Positions 1 through 12,917 are shown, counted from the stretch's first letter. The stretch is 62,000 nucleotides of DNA from Cristatella mucedo (GCA_009760855.2 WPIO01000006.1:12262501-12324500), one strand, 5' to 3'. The notes: a model not told the origin generated them from the letters alone. Translations and numbers: made by a program.

Positions 1-205
1 AGTTGTGAGATAGGCAGTCAGTCATGTTTCCGGATTTGGCCAAGGCATTTGAGCTGATTTGAGCTCTAGGCCACTGAGCCGTTGGTGTATTCATAGAGGC
101 TACTGAGCGCCTGCAGCCCTCCGTTTCTGTCAAATGGACTTATCTGCCCTTTTGATATAGACTTGTTATGTTTAAGGTATGAGCCCTCTGCGTTGCTGCC
201 GCATT

Positions 206-575
206 AATAATAATAATAATACACTTGATCAAGTGCCCTCAGAGAACTCAATCTCTTTCTAGGCGCTTCACATTTGCTGCAAAGGGAACCGCGATTGAAT
301 GGTGAGTAATATCATGCTTGATAAACAACATGATTAACATGGTTAGGGGTGACATGCACAGGGTCAGAATGCAAGTGTGGTTAGTGGCAGCATGCACAGT
401 GTCAGCACACATAAGCACATGAAGTACGAATCACAAGGACCTACTAAATGCTGTCCTAAATAGGTGTGTTTTCAAGTTCTTTTTAAATGTGGTCAAGTCA
501 AGGGATCTTGTGACGAAAGTCGGGAGTGAGTTCCAGGCTTTGGGAGCATACGAACTAAAACCCACTTCTGTCGGC
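206..575 (-). mobile_element. LINE-A 3' end (CR1/L2-like), minus strand
   Basis: Begins with a (TAA)n tail at 206-224, then the complement of the family 3' hairpin (GCCCTCAGAGAACTC...AGGCGC) and the 3' UTR with the recurring pair of phrases 'GACATGCACAGGGTCAG' and 'GTTAGTGGCAGCATG'. The C-terminal coding end (CTTTGGGAGCATACGAAC complement, APKAW-type) follows up to about 575, where the copy is 5'-truncated. Confidence 0.85.
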
Positions 576-659
576 ACACGAGACTAGCACTGTAACCAGT
601 GCAAGTGTTTGCGACCTAGTTCTGTCCAAAAGTGGAGCCATCACACTACGTTTGTAACA

Positions 660-916
660 ATGCTGACAAGGCTGCAGTACTGTGTAATGCTGCTGCTACT
701 ATATGTAGCAACAGCAGCACTGGCCAATTTTTTCAACATTTTCAGTTGAAGCCAACAAATCGGGGCAACTTCACTAGCTATCCCGCACAAGGTCAATGAA
801 ATGCCACCCCACTTGCAGTAGGCAGCAAAGTGTTGCCCACGGCAACACGATTCGAACCCACGACCCGAATCATGAAGTGCAAGCACCTTACCCAGAGGGC
901 AGAGACCCAGAGGCAT
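660..916 (-). mobile_element. SINE-B, tRNA-derived SINE, minus strand
   Basis: On the minus strand a perfect RNA polymerase III B-box (GGTTCGAATCG) lies at 848-858, with a tRNA-like head upstream of it ending near 916. The same head and body (GGTGCTTGCACTTCA, then the TGGGCAACACTTTGCTGCC type) recur at 42690-42830 and, more decayed, at 34655-34790, 9830-9965 and 6740-6880, which defines the family. Confidence 0.7.
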
Positions 917-2876
917 GTGCTATTGATCCCAGGTTAACTCCTATAGTGATCCTTGTGATGATCTAGCTGATCACTTCTCTAGCTTTTTTGTCAACAAGAT
1001 AGACAAGATCTGGGAGTCCATCCCTAGAGTGACACCAACCACCCTGGGATCTCGTCCCTCAACTCCATGCAGCACCTTAATGTCTACATTTAAGGAGACC
1101 ACTAATGACTTCGTTCTGAAGATCATATACCAATCAAAGAAGACAACTAGTCCTCTAGACCCAATTCCCACTGTCCGTCTACGATGCATAGATGTGCTGC
1201 TGCCATGTATAAGTAACATCATTAATATGTCATTAGCCTCAGGTCATGTCCCAGAATCTTTCAAAAAGGCTGTTAGTCAGACCATTTCTCAAGAAAACAA
1301 CACTAGACCAAGAGAACTTGAGCAACTTCCACCCAGTCTCCCTTCTATCGGTCCTATCAAAGACACTGGAACGAGTCGTTGCTGACCAGCCAAACTCATA
1401 TATAGAAACTTCATACCTTGCTAGTAAGTTCCAGTCTGGTTTCAGAGCTAATCACTCCACAGAGTCAGCATTGCTTCGGGTGTATAACGACCTACTTCGG
1501 AATGCAGACTTAGGTAGAGTCTATCTGCTTGTTTTGCTCGATCTTTCGGCAGCTTTTGATACTGTCGATCGCCAAGTTCTTCTTGAGCGCCTCTCATCTT
1601 GCCTGGGCATCACTGGCACTGCATTGCAATGGTTCAAGTCCTATCTCAGTGGGTGACTCTAGAGTATTGATGTGAATGAACAAAGATCATCGGGGAGCCT
1701 CTGAAGTATGGGGTAGCTCAGGGCTCTGTGCTTGGTCCCGTTCTTTTCACGGTTTATACTCTCCCTCTTGCCGATGTGATTGCCAAGCACAATCTAGGCT
1801 TTCGCTTCTATGCGGATGACACTCAGCTGTACCTTTGCTGTGATCCCTCCCAGCCCTCCAGCACGTTGAATTCTCTCGACTCCCTTGCTGCATGTATTGT
1901 GACATTTGCATGTGAATGACAGCAAAATTTCTCAAATTGAATGAGGATAAAACCAACTTACTAGCTATGGGCAAACCAAGTGATTCAGAAATTGAAAATG
2001 TTGATGCTCACAATCGGCTCAGCCACCATATCTCCCGTTGAATCTGCACGAAATCTAGGTGTCATGTTGCAAAGTGACCTTTCATTAGACGACCACATCA
2101 GCTCCACAGTCGTCTGCCTACTTTCTGTTATATAACATTGTTAAAATTCTGGATTGTTTAGGCTGGTAAACCACATCTAAATTGGTCCATGCATTTGTGA
2201 CATCCCGTCTTGACTTCTGTAACTTGCTGCTTGCTGGCCTACCAGCCTGTGCAATCAGGAACTTACAGCTGGTGCGAAACTCTGCAGCCAGGCTTGTCTG
2301 TCGTGAGCATTGCAGTTGCCACATCACACCACTTCTAGCTGACCTGCACAGGGTCCCAGACAAATAACGAAGCGACTTCAAGGTTTTGTCACTTTCTTTT
2401 AGGTCCCTTCATTCTTTGGCTCCAGCCTACCTATCAGATCTACTCTCCTACTAGGCTGAGCATTGTTCCACTTGCTTTTTAGGATCTAATCGTTTACCTA
2501 AACCTCGCACGAACCTCAAATCCTTTGTAGACCATGCCCTTCGTTCGTACGCTCCCAAAGCCTGGAACTCACTTCCAATTTGCATCACGACATCTCCTGA
2601 CTTCACCTCATTCAAAAAAAAGAAACTAAAACATGCAAATATTTATTCCATCATTTACTGGGTCCATGTGATTCATTTTGCATGTGCTTACGCATGCAGA
2701 CACTGTGAATGTTGCCACTAACTATGTTTGCATGCTGACCCTGTGCATGTCACCCTTAACCATGCTATTCTTTTTGTTTATTGAGCATGCTACCACTAAC
2801 CATTCCTGCTTCCTTTGCAGCAAATGTAACGTGCCTAGAACGAGATTGAGTTCTCTGGGGCGCTATATCAAATGTC

Positions 2877-2908
<32 letters not shown>
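917..2908 (+). pseudogene. LINE-A reverse-transcriptase copy, most complete + strand example, decayed
   Basis: CR1/L2-group non-LTR retrotransposon (jockey superfamily). From 5' to 3': the endonuclease-RT linker (DLADHFSSFFVNKIDKI-like at 960-1010), RT palm motif LLDLSAAFDTVD at 1534-1569, the QGSVLGP motif at 1718-1738, the catalytic YADD at 1809-1820, and the post-RT domain (NSAARLV at 2278-2300). The 3' UTR ends in the family hairpin at 2830-2870 and (ATT)n to 2908. The reading frame is broken by a stop after FKSYLSG at 1655 and by several frameshifts after 1919. The endonuclease is missing, so the copy is 5'-truncated and inactive. Confidence 0.88.
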
Positions 2909-4229
2909 GCTGTTGTTGTAGCAACGGCTGCTGCAGCAGTGACAGCTGCAATGCGAATCTCGTCGGCGCGGGATACCATACTCGCGATTGCCATCAAGCT
3001 GGACCCGTACCAAGGGCCTTGAGCATGCAGTCCTGAATGCGGCTCCTTGTGTTGCTTCTCCTAACAGGCAGGGGAAGTGCTGCAGTGCTGCACAGAGAGG
3101 CAGAGCAGAGCAGAGCAAGCAAGCAATCGGCATCGCTGGACCTCACAAGCAACACGTTTCTTCGGTGCAGGCCTCGAAAATGGACCTTGCCCTTAATACT
3201 GTTGAGAAAAAACAATCGCGAGTCCCCCCTTTTAAAGCCAAACCTCTCTCAAAGGGCTTTCCACGTAGCGAGTGCTCTTACCTTGCACGTGTGGGGACAC
3301 ACAAGTTTTTCCGGCCTAAGCCTGTGCTTGTCCACATTCATGGATGGCAACCGATTCATAAGCCGTAACAAGGTCGACCAGCTTCTGGGGCTGTCCCATT
3401 GGATCGTGAAGGCACTCACACAGTCTGGAGGACTTTTTTGGAACCACTTAATCAAAGTAAAAAACCTGGGAGGCACTTTCCAACTTGTCCCCACAAGCTA
3501 ATAGAACGCTGCTTGGATACTGAGAGTGCTGCATATCACTGATTCATAGTCTTTTTCAGTCCTATTAGAGGAATTATTGAAGAGCAACTGCAAAATGCAG
3601 TAGTCTGTTATGGGAACATGCAAGTATGTTGCATGTCTTTCATATTTTCTGTCACCACCCCTCATCGATGACATGCAGCTCATCGCTGCAGACGACCGAG
3701 TGGGGCCATGCCAAAGAGCAAGCATCCTGGCTAGTCTCTCTGCACAACGCTGCCGGAAGAATGCAGCGAACTGCAATGCTACTCGGTTTAGGAACATAGA
3801 AAACAAAGATCCGGCCAAGTCGGGAGTTATGGCAGTCATCAATGCACTCCGACTATAGTTAGTCATTGGATGGTAAATGAGAAATTGACCACTTGATTTT
3901 GTAAAACTCGCCTCGGGAGATTGCTTGCACCTCACTCGTCATACTATTCCTCTTTCCTGCATTGCGAGAAGCCTGTCTCAACCGCTTGCTCTTCCAACGA
4001 GCTCTCTTGATCTCCATGCATTTAATGTAACTCTACTTTTTAGCGATTCTGTCGAGAAAATATGCCACTTTCATTGCTGGCAACACATAAGGCTACCCTG
4101 CTATGCCCAGTTACAGAGCCTTTACAGTTCTTGCACTCAAATGTTGCCTTTCCTTTGCCTGCTACCGACTCATTCTACTACTCCTATGTTCCTGACTTCT
4201 TTCATTCTTGCTTACTTCCTCATCCATTC
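2909..4229. other. Unassigned sequence
   Basis: No recognisable repeat or gene. One 154-codon open frame on the + strand (3037-3501) starts with a hydrophobic MRLLVLLLLTG and could mimic a signal peptide, but its remainder matches no family I know and has no coding character beyond being open. I treat it as chance. Confidence 0.5.
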
Positions 4230-4335
4230 TGCTAATATGGCCGAGGTCATGGGCTTAAGCCCCGCACCATATGTGAAGCACTCGAATAGTGATTAAGTTC
4301 TCTTAGGGCGCTATACAAATGAAGTGTATTATATC
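4230..4335 (+). mobile_element. SINE-A, 5'-truncated, plus strand
   Basis: Contains the B-box region (GGTCATGGGCTTAAGCCC at 4245-4262) and the LINE-A-like hairpin tail (GATTAAGTTCTCTTAGGGCGCTATACAAATG) to about 4322, then an ATT-rich end. The A-box half is missing. Confidence 0.7.
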
Positions 4336-4427
4336 ATTAGGAATTCTCTATCGCAGCCATTAGTAAGTCCTCATGGCTCTGTGGAGTCACATACAGAGGT
4401 GCATACAAATAAGCATACAAAAATATT

Positions 4428-4592
4428 ACTCATTTGTATAGTGCCCTGAGAGAACTGTGTGTCTCTATCCAAACGCTTTGCGCATGCCGGAATGCTTGAC
4501 CTCACGATCTCAGTCGTGTAAGGCAAGCACATCGACCTCGTCCTTTAAAGGCAAGCATCTTAACCCCTGCGCTAAACTAGGGCGGCATACTG
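4428..4592 (-). mobile_element. SINE-A, minus strand
   Basis: Complement of the family hairpin (TTTGTATAGTGCCCTGAGAG) is at 4434-4453, followed by a decayed B-box and an A-box-like complement (CCCCTGCGCTAAAC) at 4564-4577. The layout is that of the clearer copies at 14011-14170 and 14402-14557. Confidence 0.7.
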
Positions 4593-4957
4593 ATTGGCAC
4601 ATATGTGCATGCAGTATTCATGCTGTAACGCTTGTATAGGTGCATATGGTGTACACAAAAATGCTCGTCTGCATGCACACGTACAGGGTGTATACATGAA
4701 GATAAAACAGTACCTGCATATGCCTGCATATAGATACTGCACACCTGCTCCTGTGATAAGCTAGGCTTGTTAGTCTGTTAGATAGTTAGTCCGGCTGTCC
4801 ATCCCTGACGTCACATTTGCACAGAGTCCTTCATGACATATTTACAGGAGGTGCATTGCGATAGAACGGGATCCGAATCGGGAGGACGGTGAAGAAAGCA
4901 AGCGACGGACACAGTAGCAGCGGCACGTGGGACACTCAGGCGGCGCCTGAGTTGGCA

Positions 4958-5036
4958 GCAGGAGAGGAGATGTAGCAGGAGAGGAGATGTAGCAGGAGAG
5001 ATGTAGCAGGAGAGGAGATGTAGCAGGAGAGGAGAT
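4958..5036 (+). repeat. Minisatellite, 17-bp unit
   Basis: Five tandem units of GCAGGAGAGGAGATGTA; the third lacks three bases and the last is partial. The strand is purine-rich. Confidence 0.9.
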
Positions 5037-5361
5037 ACTGTAGCTGCATAGAAATCGAAGAGGCTGCAGCAATCCACAGCCGATCACTCGCAGGAGGAAG
5101 CTTCTGTCACCAGCAGCTGTCTTTCAGCAAAAGCATCAAAGAGCTAATGTGTGTATATATATGTAGTGCTGAGAGGACCTGGGGAGCGGGGAGACAAGAC
5201 TTAAAATGGCGAATGCCAAGCTGAAATAGCCAAGCTGAAAATGGTAGCAGTTCAGCTAGCTATGGTGGAGCTACGTCAGGGCACTCCTTGCTGGTCAACG
5301 TTTGAATTTTTTGCATCGGTTGATGATCAACCCAGAGCCACCGCAGTTCCTTTAGCAAACG

Positions 5362-5400
5362 GGCCGTGCTGCTGAATTCCTGGGATTCAGCAGCACGGCC
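5362..5400. repeat. Perfect 16-bp inverted repeat, 7-base loop
   Basis: GGCCGTGCTGCTGAAT (5362-5377) is matched exactly by its reverse complement at 5385-5400, separated by TCCTGGG. It sits just upstream of a LINE-A tail. Confidence 0.95.
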
Positions 5401-5412
5401 TAGGAGTGGCAC

Positions 5413-5620
5413 CTAATAATAATAATAATAATAATATTGCACTTGATAAAGCGCCCTCAGAGAACTTAATCTCTTTCTAGGCGCTTTACATTTGCTGCAA
5501 AGTGATACGCAATAGAATAGTAAGTAAAATCATGCTTGAAAAACAAACAAAATGAATAACATGGTTAGGGGTTACATGCACTGGGTCAGCGTGCAAATGT
5601 GGTTAGTGGCAGCATGAACC
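5413..5620 (-). mobile_element. LINE-A 3' end, minus strand
   Basis: (TAA)n tail at 5413-5434, complement of the GCGCC hairpin, then the 3' UTR phrases GGTTAGGGGTTACATGCACT and GTTAGTGGCAGCATGAAC. Only the 3' UTR (about 200 bases) is present. Confidence 0.85.
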
Positions 5621-6249
5621 TAGGCCCAACTATAAGGGCTTATCAGCAGCGGTGAGTCTCTAAAAGACTGCCGATTGGTGTGCATGTGCGCGAGTGTGAG
5701 ACCTGGTGCATTCTTTGGTGATCATAGCTTGGCCAAAGGTAAAACAGGGATTTATAACCAGGCTAAGCTTCGCCGGTGCTGTGGATGGGTAACATCAGCC
5801 TGAAGGGATTAATAAACATAAATTTGTAAAACTTGCCAAAGCTATTTGGTCGAAAGGCTGGAGGCAGCACAATTGTTCTATGAGTGGTGTTCAAAAGAAC
5901 TACATGCAGACTTCTTAGGCATGTGTATCAGAGAACGCTGTTATGCTTGGAGGACTGACGCTTTACAGCCTTGTACCGGGAGAGCCCAGCAAGAGGCGCC
6001 CCCTGGTGCCAGTGCCCTCTCTACGAGCGACGACAAGGAACCACAAGGGCTGGCTTGCAGCAGTAAGCAAGCGCTCTGGCTCGGTGCCAGGGCTGCTCGT
6101 GCTGCCCACCCTGCTCGAAGCACGTGCCGGCCACATATGCCCGAACTTCCAAGAACCCACCCCCTTTGATTTGCCTGCTCTCAGAAATCTTGGAGTTTTT
6201 TTATTTAATGCTGATATTTAATCCAGCTTTAACTTTACCTTTACAGCAA
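5621..6249. other. Unassigned sequence
   Basis: No repeat or exon recognised. Three overlapping open frames between 5846 and 6221 are short and unlike any family I know. Confidence 0.5.
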
Positions 6250-6558
<309 letters not shown>

Positions 6559-6739
6559 AGAGTGACATGGCAGTCTTTACTGATTTACCATGATTCCACC
6601 TCTTCTTACGATGTCCTCTGCTACTAAGGTGTTGCGGTGTAGTTGTAATTGTAGTTGTAAATCCTTGACGTTCAATGCCTGGCACATGTTGCCAGTTGCA
6701 GTGTAGTGATCGCAGAAACACGAAGGAAGCGTAATGCCC

Positions 6740-6880
6740 AGGGGTTTCAGGTGCTCGAACTTCACGTCCCAGATCGTGGCCGGATCTTAGTCCTTTAGCA
6801 GGCAATACTTGACCGTTGACCACAACCAGGGTGATTGGCAGTAGGTTCTTTTGCTGTTACGAAAGTGAGGCTGATGAATC
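6740..6880 (+). mobile_element. SINE-B, decayed, plus strand
   Basis: The phrase GCCCAGGGGTTTCAGGTGCT then CGAACTTCACG at 6737-6767 follows the SINE-B head; the B-box is degraded. The body (CAGGCAATACTTGACC) matches the family only loosely. Confidence 0.5.
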
Positions 6881-7198
6881 AGCTACCCTTTACTTTTACT
6901 TTATTTCGTGCTTGCAATAGCCTGAGCTGACAGCCTTCAGTATCAAGTGGCATGTATCACGTGGGCAGTGACCTCTAAGTGGCACAGTCAGCTTACTGAT
7001 GCTGATAGGACTAAACAGTCGTGCCATATCGTGCCAGCGACTGCTGTAAGCTTCACCTATCGTGTGCGGATCCACCCTTTATCAGTTTGCCGCTAAATGG
7101 CTTCTAGAGCTTTCCCTCGACCACCTGACTGCTGATTGGTCGGCTGTGGTGGTTGCCAGCAGCTTGATCCAACTGCCATTACAAACCCAAAGATGCAA

Positions 7199-7350
7199 CT
7201 AATGTAATGTAATGTATCTCAGTCTGTAACTTTACAAAGCCGCAGAGACTAAGTCGGTGTTACCCAGGAGAGTTTTCTATAGCGCACTCAACGCCTGAGC
7301 GGCTTTCGGTACGCATTCGGTAGCCAGCAGACTTCATCTCACGATGCATC
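7199..7350 (-). mobile_element. LINE-B 3' end, minus strand
   Basis: Short (TGTAA)n tail at 7199-7216, then the family 3' terminus (complement of GGAGTTACAGAC type), GAGAGTTTTCTATAGCGCACTC and CGGTACGCATTCGGTAGCCA. Truncated after about 150 bases. Confidence 0.8.
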
Positions 7351-7525
7351 AGAAGCCGTTGAGCAGCCAGAAATTGCATCATGCTGGCCTGATGCTAACG
7401 CAGACAAATGATGCGATGCCCTTGTTATTGTGCAAGAACAAAAGTAGCTGGTGCGGTAATGATTGTGTGCCTATGCCTTAAGGCGACTCACTCTGGCTGA
7501 AATGCGGTTGAGGGATGCGTGCATG

Positions 7526-7662
7526 CCACCGCTGCCACTGCTGCCACCGCTGCCACCACTGCCACTGCTGCAGCCGCTGCTGCAGCAGCTGCTGCTGCCG
7601 CCACCGCTGCAGCCTCTGCTGCAGCTGCTGCTGCTGCTACTGCTACTGCTGCTGCTGCTGAC
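7526..7662 (+). repeat. Imperfect CTG/CAG-family trinucleotide repeat
   Basis: Runs of GCTGCCACT/GCTGCAGCC grading into CTGCTGCTG; open in two frames (poly-Leu/Pro and poly-Ala). A flanking 105-codon frame (7463-7780) is otherwise featureless, so coding use is unsupported. Confidence 0.85.
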
Positions 7663-8671
7663 GCCGGCTGGCTACCTCTGCCACTTTACAACACAGCATT
7701 TTTGTATGATAAATGCCCGGCTCACGAAGATGTTGACCTTGGAAGTCTTGGTGGCTCTAGTGGCATGCTCACTTCGTTAAGGACTAGGATGTGCAGCCAG
7801 GTAAGCTGCCCCCTTTAATCCCCCAGGCAGCCATGGCTGATAGCCATGGAGGATCTAGAGTGTCACCGAACACACATCCGTCACGAAAACAAAGCAGCAG
7901 AACATTGGGCCAGAAAGAGACTAGACAACTTCGATAGCTATGCTGCTTGCTCCCTTTGCTATGGAGCCGGAGATTGTCTAAGCTAAGCTGGCTCAGGCGA
8001 CTTTGCCTTTGTTACAGGCAATAATGCTGCTCTGATCCCGAGTATAGCCAAGTTGAACCGAACGCCAGGATTGCACCTGTGAGTGCAGCAGTGGCACAGG
8101 TCCGGCCGATATTTCGCCAGGCTTAGCGATAGGATCTGAAAGAATGCTTGCAAGGGGCAGCCCATTCATACCCATTGCCTTGCCGTGCTGTCACTATTAT
8201 CCAGAGTTCAGCAGCAATTTTAGCAAGCTGATCGTCTTAGGTTGGGGCCATGATGATGATGGCCATTTTCATGGAGATCGAAGCCGATTGCTGGCATCTC
8301 CCACTTTCCCACAGCTAAACGTTGGTTGGCTTTGCCAAAGTTCACACAGTGCCGGCAGCTGAGAGAGATCTATGCTAGCCTGTGCCAATCCCATTTGCAT
8401 GATTCCCGTTCTACTTGCAGAGCTGCCCTTCATCCTACAGTCCCTCTCACATCCCATCATGCTTTGCTCGATCCTGCTTTGCTCGAGCTGCTGCGGGCCT
8501 CAATCTAAATCCGTGTTGCCTCAGGCGTTAGTGATACAGCAGGCTAGCCACGCCTGCAGCAATGCCTCGAGTTGAGCAGCTGGCAGACGATGATGACCAC
8601 GCACGAGCTGTGCCCTCTGCGACTGTCTCGAGCTGTCCGACCTGTCTGCACACTGTGACTTGAGTCCGCAA
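7663..8671. other. Unassigned sequence
   Basis: Mixed composition, no recognised repeat family, no convincing exon on either strand. Confidence 0.5.
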
Positions 8672-9275
8672 ATGTGTATCTCCGTCAGTAACTCCACAAA
8701 GTCATAAAGACCTTGTGGGTGTTACGCAGGAGAGTTTTGTATAGCGCACTCACAGCCTAAGCGGCTTTCGGTACGCACTCGGTAGCCAACAGACTTCGTC
8801 TCACGCAACAAAGAGAAAGTGGGAAGCGTAGCAGAGTTAGGAGAGCAGTTGAGGTAGTGAGTAGCATAGAAGTAGCAGTTCAGGACCGCTGAAAAAGATG
8901 TGCCATAGTCGGCAGTTGGAGAGTAGATGTCGTTGCGTAAGAATTGTGGAAGCGAGTTCCACAGTCTAGGACCTGCAGAGCTAAAGCTTCTGTCGCCAAC
9001 TGTCTTTAAGTGGAGGAATGGGACAGCTAATTTATTGTCCACACAGGACCTGAGGGTGCGAACAGGCTGAAACTGATGCAGCAGTTCAGCTTGGTACGAA
9101 GGAGCCAAGCCGTGGCGGGCCTTGTGGGTCAGCGTAAGAACTTTGCTCTGTATCCTTTGCTCAACCGGCAACCATCCTAGCTCTTTCAGCAGAGGTGACA
9201 CGTGCTCAAACCGCTGGGACTTGAAGACCAGCCTTGCAGCCATATTCATAGTCCGCTGTAGTGGCATAAGCAAAC
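8672..9275 (-). pseudogene. LINE-B C-terminal coding and 3' UTR, minus strand, frame still open
   Basis: CR1/L2-group LINE fragment. The minus strand is open for 219 codons (9381-8722). The LINE part starts near 9275 with NMAARLVFKSQRFEHVSPLL, then LGWLPVEQRIQSKVLTLTHK, and ends with the RLWNSLP motif. This is the conserved region downstream of the reverse transcriptase in this group. The 3' UTR carries the family's TATACAAAACTCTCC and GGAGTTACTGACGGAGATAC complement to 8672. It is 5'-truncated and lacks the RT, so it is a dead copy, but it is the least decayed LINE-B C-terminus in the window. Confidence 0.88.
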
Positions 9276-9829
9276 CTGACTGCAAAGCAAACGCCGATAC
9301 CTGACTTCTTCTAACGTGACTCAGAGGGCTCCGCCCCTCCCTCCTCCCCCCTCCGTGATCAGCTCTGGTAATGGCAAACAAATATTAGAACAGCATCAGC
9401 ACAGTTTGCTTTTAAAGAGTCGAGGGTTCTGCTGTGCTACTCTGCTTGTCTAGGGCTGTGCCGGCGGGAGGGGCTGCATCAGAGCATCGGCTTTAAACGC
9501 TGCCGTGTAGGGGGGGGGGCGGCCTGGAATGCAGCTTTCAGACGTCCATCGTTTCGTTTGTTCTGGGCAGAGCAAAACCACTTCGAGCATCAGCAAACAG
9601 CTGCAGTCACGTTACTGATTCATTACAACCTCGCAGCAGAATCTCTGAACCTGCTGCCACTTGCCAAGCTCTTCCCTTGCGTGGAGGTCACTTTCATTGC
9701 CATCGAATCCCAGTCCTTGCCCAGTTTGTTGGCAGCAAGAGAGTGAGACTCACTTTGATCTGACACACAGAGCCCTGCACTTTGCCTCTACAGTTGCTGC
9801 ATAAAAAATGCAAGCTGATTGCACAGCCT
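9276..9829. other. Unassigned sequence
   Basis: Contains a (G)10 run at 9511-9520; otherwise nothing recognised. Confidence 0.5.
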
Positions 9830-9965
9830 CCTTTTGTATAGCAGCAGTTGAGCCTTAAAGGCTATCACCACCGCTTGGTTTTTTTAAGGATCTTCCTCAA
9901 GATTCGAACTCACGACCTCGGGCTTGCATAGAAGCAGTTCTGAAAGCAAGTGGCCGCTCTTGAAG
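9830..9965 (-). mobile_element. SINE-B, minus strand
   Basis: On the minus strand a B-box-like GTTCGAATCTT lies at 9900-9910 preceded by GGTCGTGA, and the 3' body GCTATACAAAAGGAGGCTGTGC matches the tail of the copy at 34655-34790. Confidence 0.65.
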
Positions 9966-10252
9966 GATGGAGGCAACAAATGCTGAAACCGTCTGTTACA
10001 TCACGGTGCAATAAGGTCACGAGCATTCAAAGTATTTGATATTCATTCTATGGAATTCAAGAGCTGGCTCACGGTAGCCACGTGCATGGCAGACAGGACG
10101 TGGCCCCGAGACATACTTCAGAGGCAGTCTGGCCTTGTCGGTGCCACAGGGGCAGGGCTGCCACTATAATGCACTGCCGAAGGCGGGGGTTATTTTAAAA
10201 TCGGCTCACAGCTTGGAGGTCCTAGAACTGTTAGGAGCCTGTAGTCTGGCAG

Positions 10253-10312
10253 ATGTAATGTAATGCATCTCATTCTGTAGCTCCGTAAAGCCACTAAGAC
10301 TATGTTTGGTGA
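10253..10312 (-). mobile_element. LINE-B 3' terminal scrap, minus strand
   Basis: (TGTAA)n followed by CATCTCATTCTGTAGCTCC and AAGCCACTAAGACTATG, the complement of the LINE-B terminus. Only about 60 bases. Confidence 0.65.
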
Positions 10313-10424
10313 TTGGGTCCATTGCCCGGCCGGCAGCCACAGTAGTAGCCTCGCCGACCAGCTGCATCGTTACCGGGTTTGGCAGCGACTGAATGATGCA
10401 TGCCATTCACATTCACCTCGACTG

Positions 10425-10590
10425 CCCTCCTGACGTAACAATGGCTCTCACTTTCTCTTTGTTGCATGAGATGGTCTGTTGGCTATCGAATGTGCACCGA
10501 CAGCTGCTTAAGCTTTAAAAGGGCCATACAAAACTCTCTGCCGTAACACGCGCTTAGTCTCTGTGGAGTTACAGATGGAGATACATTGCA
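10425..10590 (+). mobile_element. LINE-B 3' end, plus strand
   Basis: TCTCACTTTCTCTTTGTTGC through ACAAAACTCTCTGCCGTAAC to GGAGTTACAGATGGAGATAC. It lies head-to-head with the scrap at 10253-10312. Confidence 0.8.
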
Positions 10591-11401
10591 TGAGATTCCC
10601 AGTCTCTGCTGCAGAGCAAATGAGCACATCAACACACCAAAGGGAAATGGTTCCTTGCCCCCCCCCTTCAACGCGTCTAGGTCTTCCTGATGACTTCCTG
10701 GGTGCATGCTTGGTACCATAGTGACAACACACGTGCCGCTCTTCCTCCCAGCCGCTTGCGAAAGCAAGAAGCATCTTGTTCGAAGCCAGCAGAGGATCTT
10801 TTGGTCGAATGGCAAGCGACTGTATACTGAAGCTCTTACGACTCGGACCGATTAATGCTAACTGCTTGAGCAGAGTCAAGTTAGTAGCAAGAATGGTCAG
10901 CTGGGCATCAGTGCAGGCATGTTTTCTTTGTTAACGATGACCATGAACACTAGTCGGCAGCCGCCGGCTGGGACCAATATCGGAAATAAAGCTCAGAGTG
11001 ATTGGCAATCAGTTCGTTTACTCAGGCACGCCTGGCTTAACAGCTTCCCGCAGGGCAGCCCAGCCGCCAGCAGGCCCGGTTGAGGCTACTGGAAGTGGAG
11101 CCGACGGTAATGCCATTACTAGTCAAGCACTAAGAAAAGGCAGCTCCTAGTCCTCGACCTTAGGGAAACTGCTACGGAAGCCGATTCGAACATGCACAGC
11201 CGGTCGGTTAGTTAAAACAGCGTCTCTGACGAGTGGAAGTGCTCGGCGTCAATCGAGTGGTTCCTCCCGTGCAGGGACACCGATCATCGGTCCACTGGCT
11301 CTCGTTCTACCGGGCACTAAAAGAATCAGGTTGCACGGCACTCCGATTGGAGTTCGGCATCGAAGAGCACAAACCTCGCAGCAAAAGTAGCAGCAAATTG
11401 A
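10591..11401. other. Unassigned sequence
   Basis: No repeat or exon recognised. A (C)9 run lies at 10659-10667. Confidence 0.5.
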
Positions 11402-11964
<563 letters not shown>

Positions 11965-12917
11965 AAGGGGCTATGCTGATCGCCCTGGCAACATCTCAGG
12001 CAACAGCCCAATACGACAGCCAGGTCGCCACCGAGCGAAAGCGACAGCACAGGACTGCAAACTGACATGCTGGCACCCCGGATATTTTTCGCCCTTTGCC
12101 TGCGTCGAGCGAAGCAAACCAGACGCCCACCATCCTTCCGGCTGCTGCAAGATGATAAGTGCGTTCAGCATGAGTTGGCACTCCATCTATAGAGAGATAA
12201 GTTGTCATGCTCTCTGCCTTCGAACCCTGTACCTATTAGTCACCTTGCCTGACCCCCCCTCCCATAGACTCAGCAGCAGGCCTCTGCAATGCCGCAAGAT
12301 GGTTCGATAAAGCGAGTGGCCCAGCTGCCACCACCATCACTGCTTCCTTCGAAAGCAGGGCAGGAGAGTAGTGCCGGCAGCATCGGGGCGTTTTAAAGGG
12401 CGTGCCCCAGTCAAAGCAGGGTGGGAGTTTCTCACGGTCGTTGACCTTATCGTTGATCCATCTCGGTGCCATTTTACGACGGTTTACCGGTTTTACGGTT
12501 TATTGCCTGACACATCGTGGATATTTCCACTCGAGGGCAGGGCACTCCTCCAGAGCTACCGTGAGGCACCAGTTCAAATGCGGTTGGTCAGATTCGGCAG
12601 TAAACTTCACCACTAGGCACATTATGGAGTGCCATAGCCTGAGATGAAGGGGGGGATCGGGTGTGCTGGCGAATTTCTACGAATTTCGTTCTCGAAGGTG
12701 TTCCATTCTCACATTTGCCGCGACTGCAGCCGTCGGGAAAGCATCGCTTCTTCGGGCCGTCAAACGAATTACCCTTCTCGCCGGTCGCACTACTTGAATT
12801 GCACTGCGTCTGGATCGTCTGCTTCCATCCAGGTGCCAGAGCAGCAGGCGCCGGATAAGAGCTCCCCGGCCGCCGCCAGCATCGCGGTCGGGGAGCAACC
12901 AATTTCGGCTATGGGCC
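11965..12917. other. Unassigned sequence
   Basis: Moderately GC-rich; no recognised repeat or exon. Confidence 0.5.

Noticed and set aside
3037-3501. A 154-residue secreted protein suggested by a hydrophobic start
   Set aside because: Only the first dozen residues look like a signal peptide. There is no cysteine pattern or family match, and no promoter or splice signs were seen.
4958-5077. A small repeat protein on the minus strand (LLHLLSCYISPATSPLL type)
   Set aside because: It is simply the translation of the 17-bp minisatellite and its flanks; two frames are open.
7463-7818. Poly-Leu/Pro or poly-Ala protein over the CTG repeat
   Set aside because: Two frames are equally open, both explained by the trinucleotide repeat, and the flanks show no conserved sequence.
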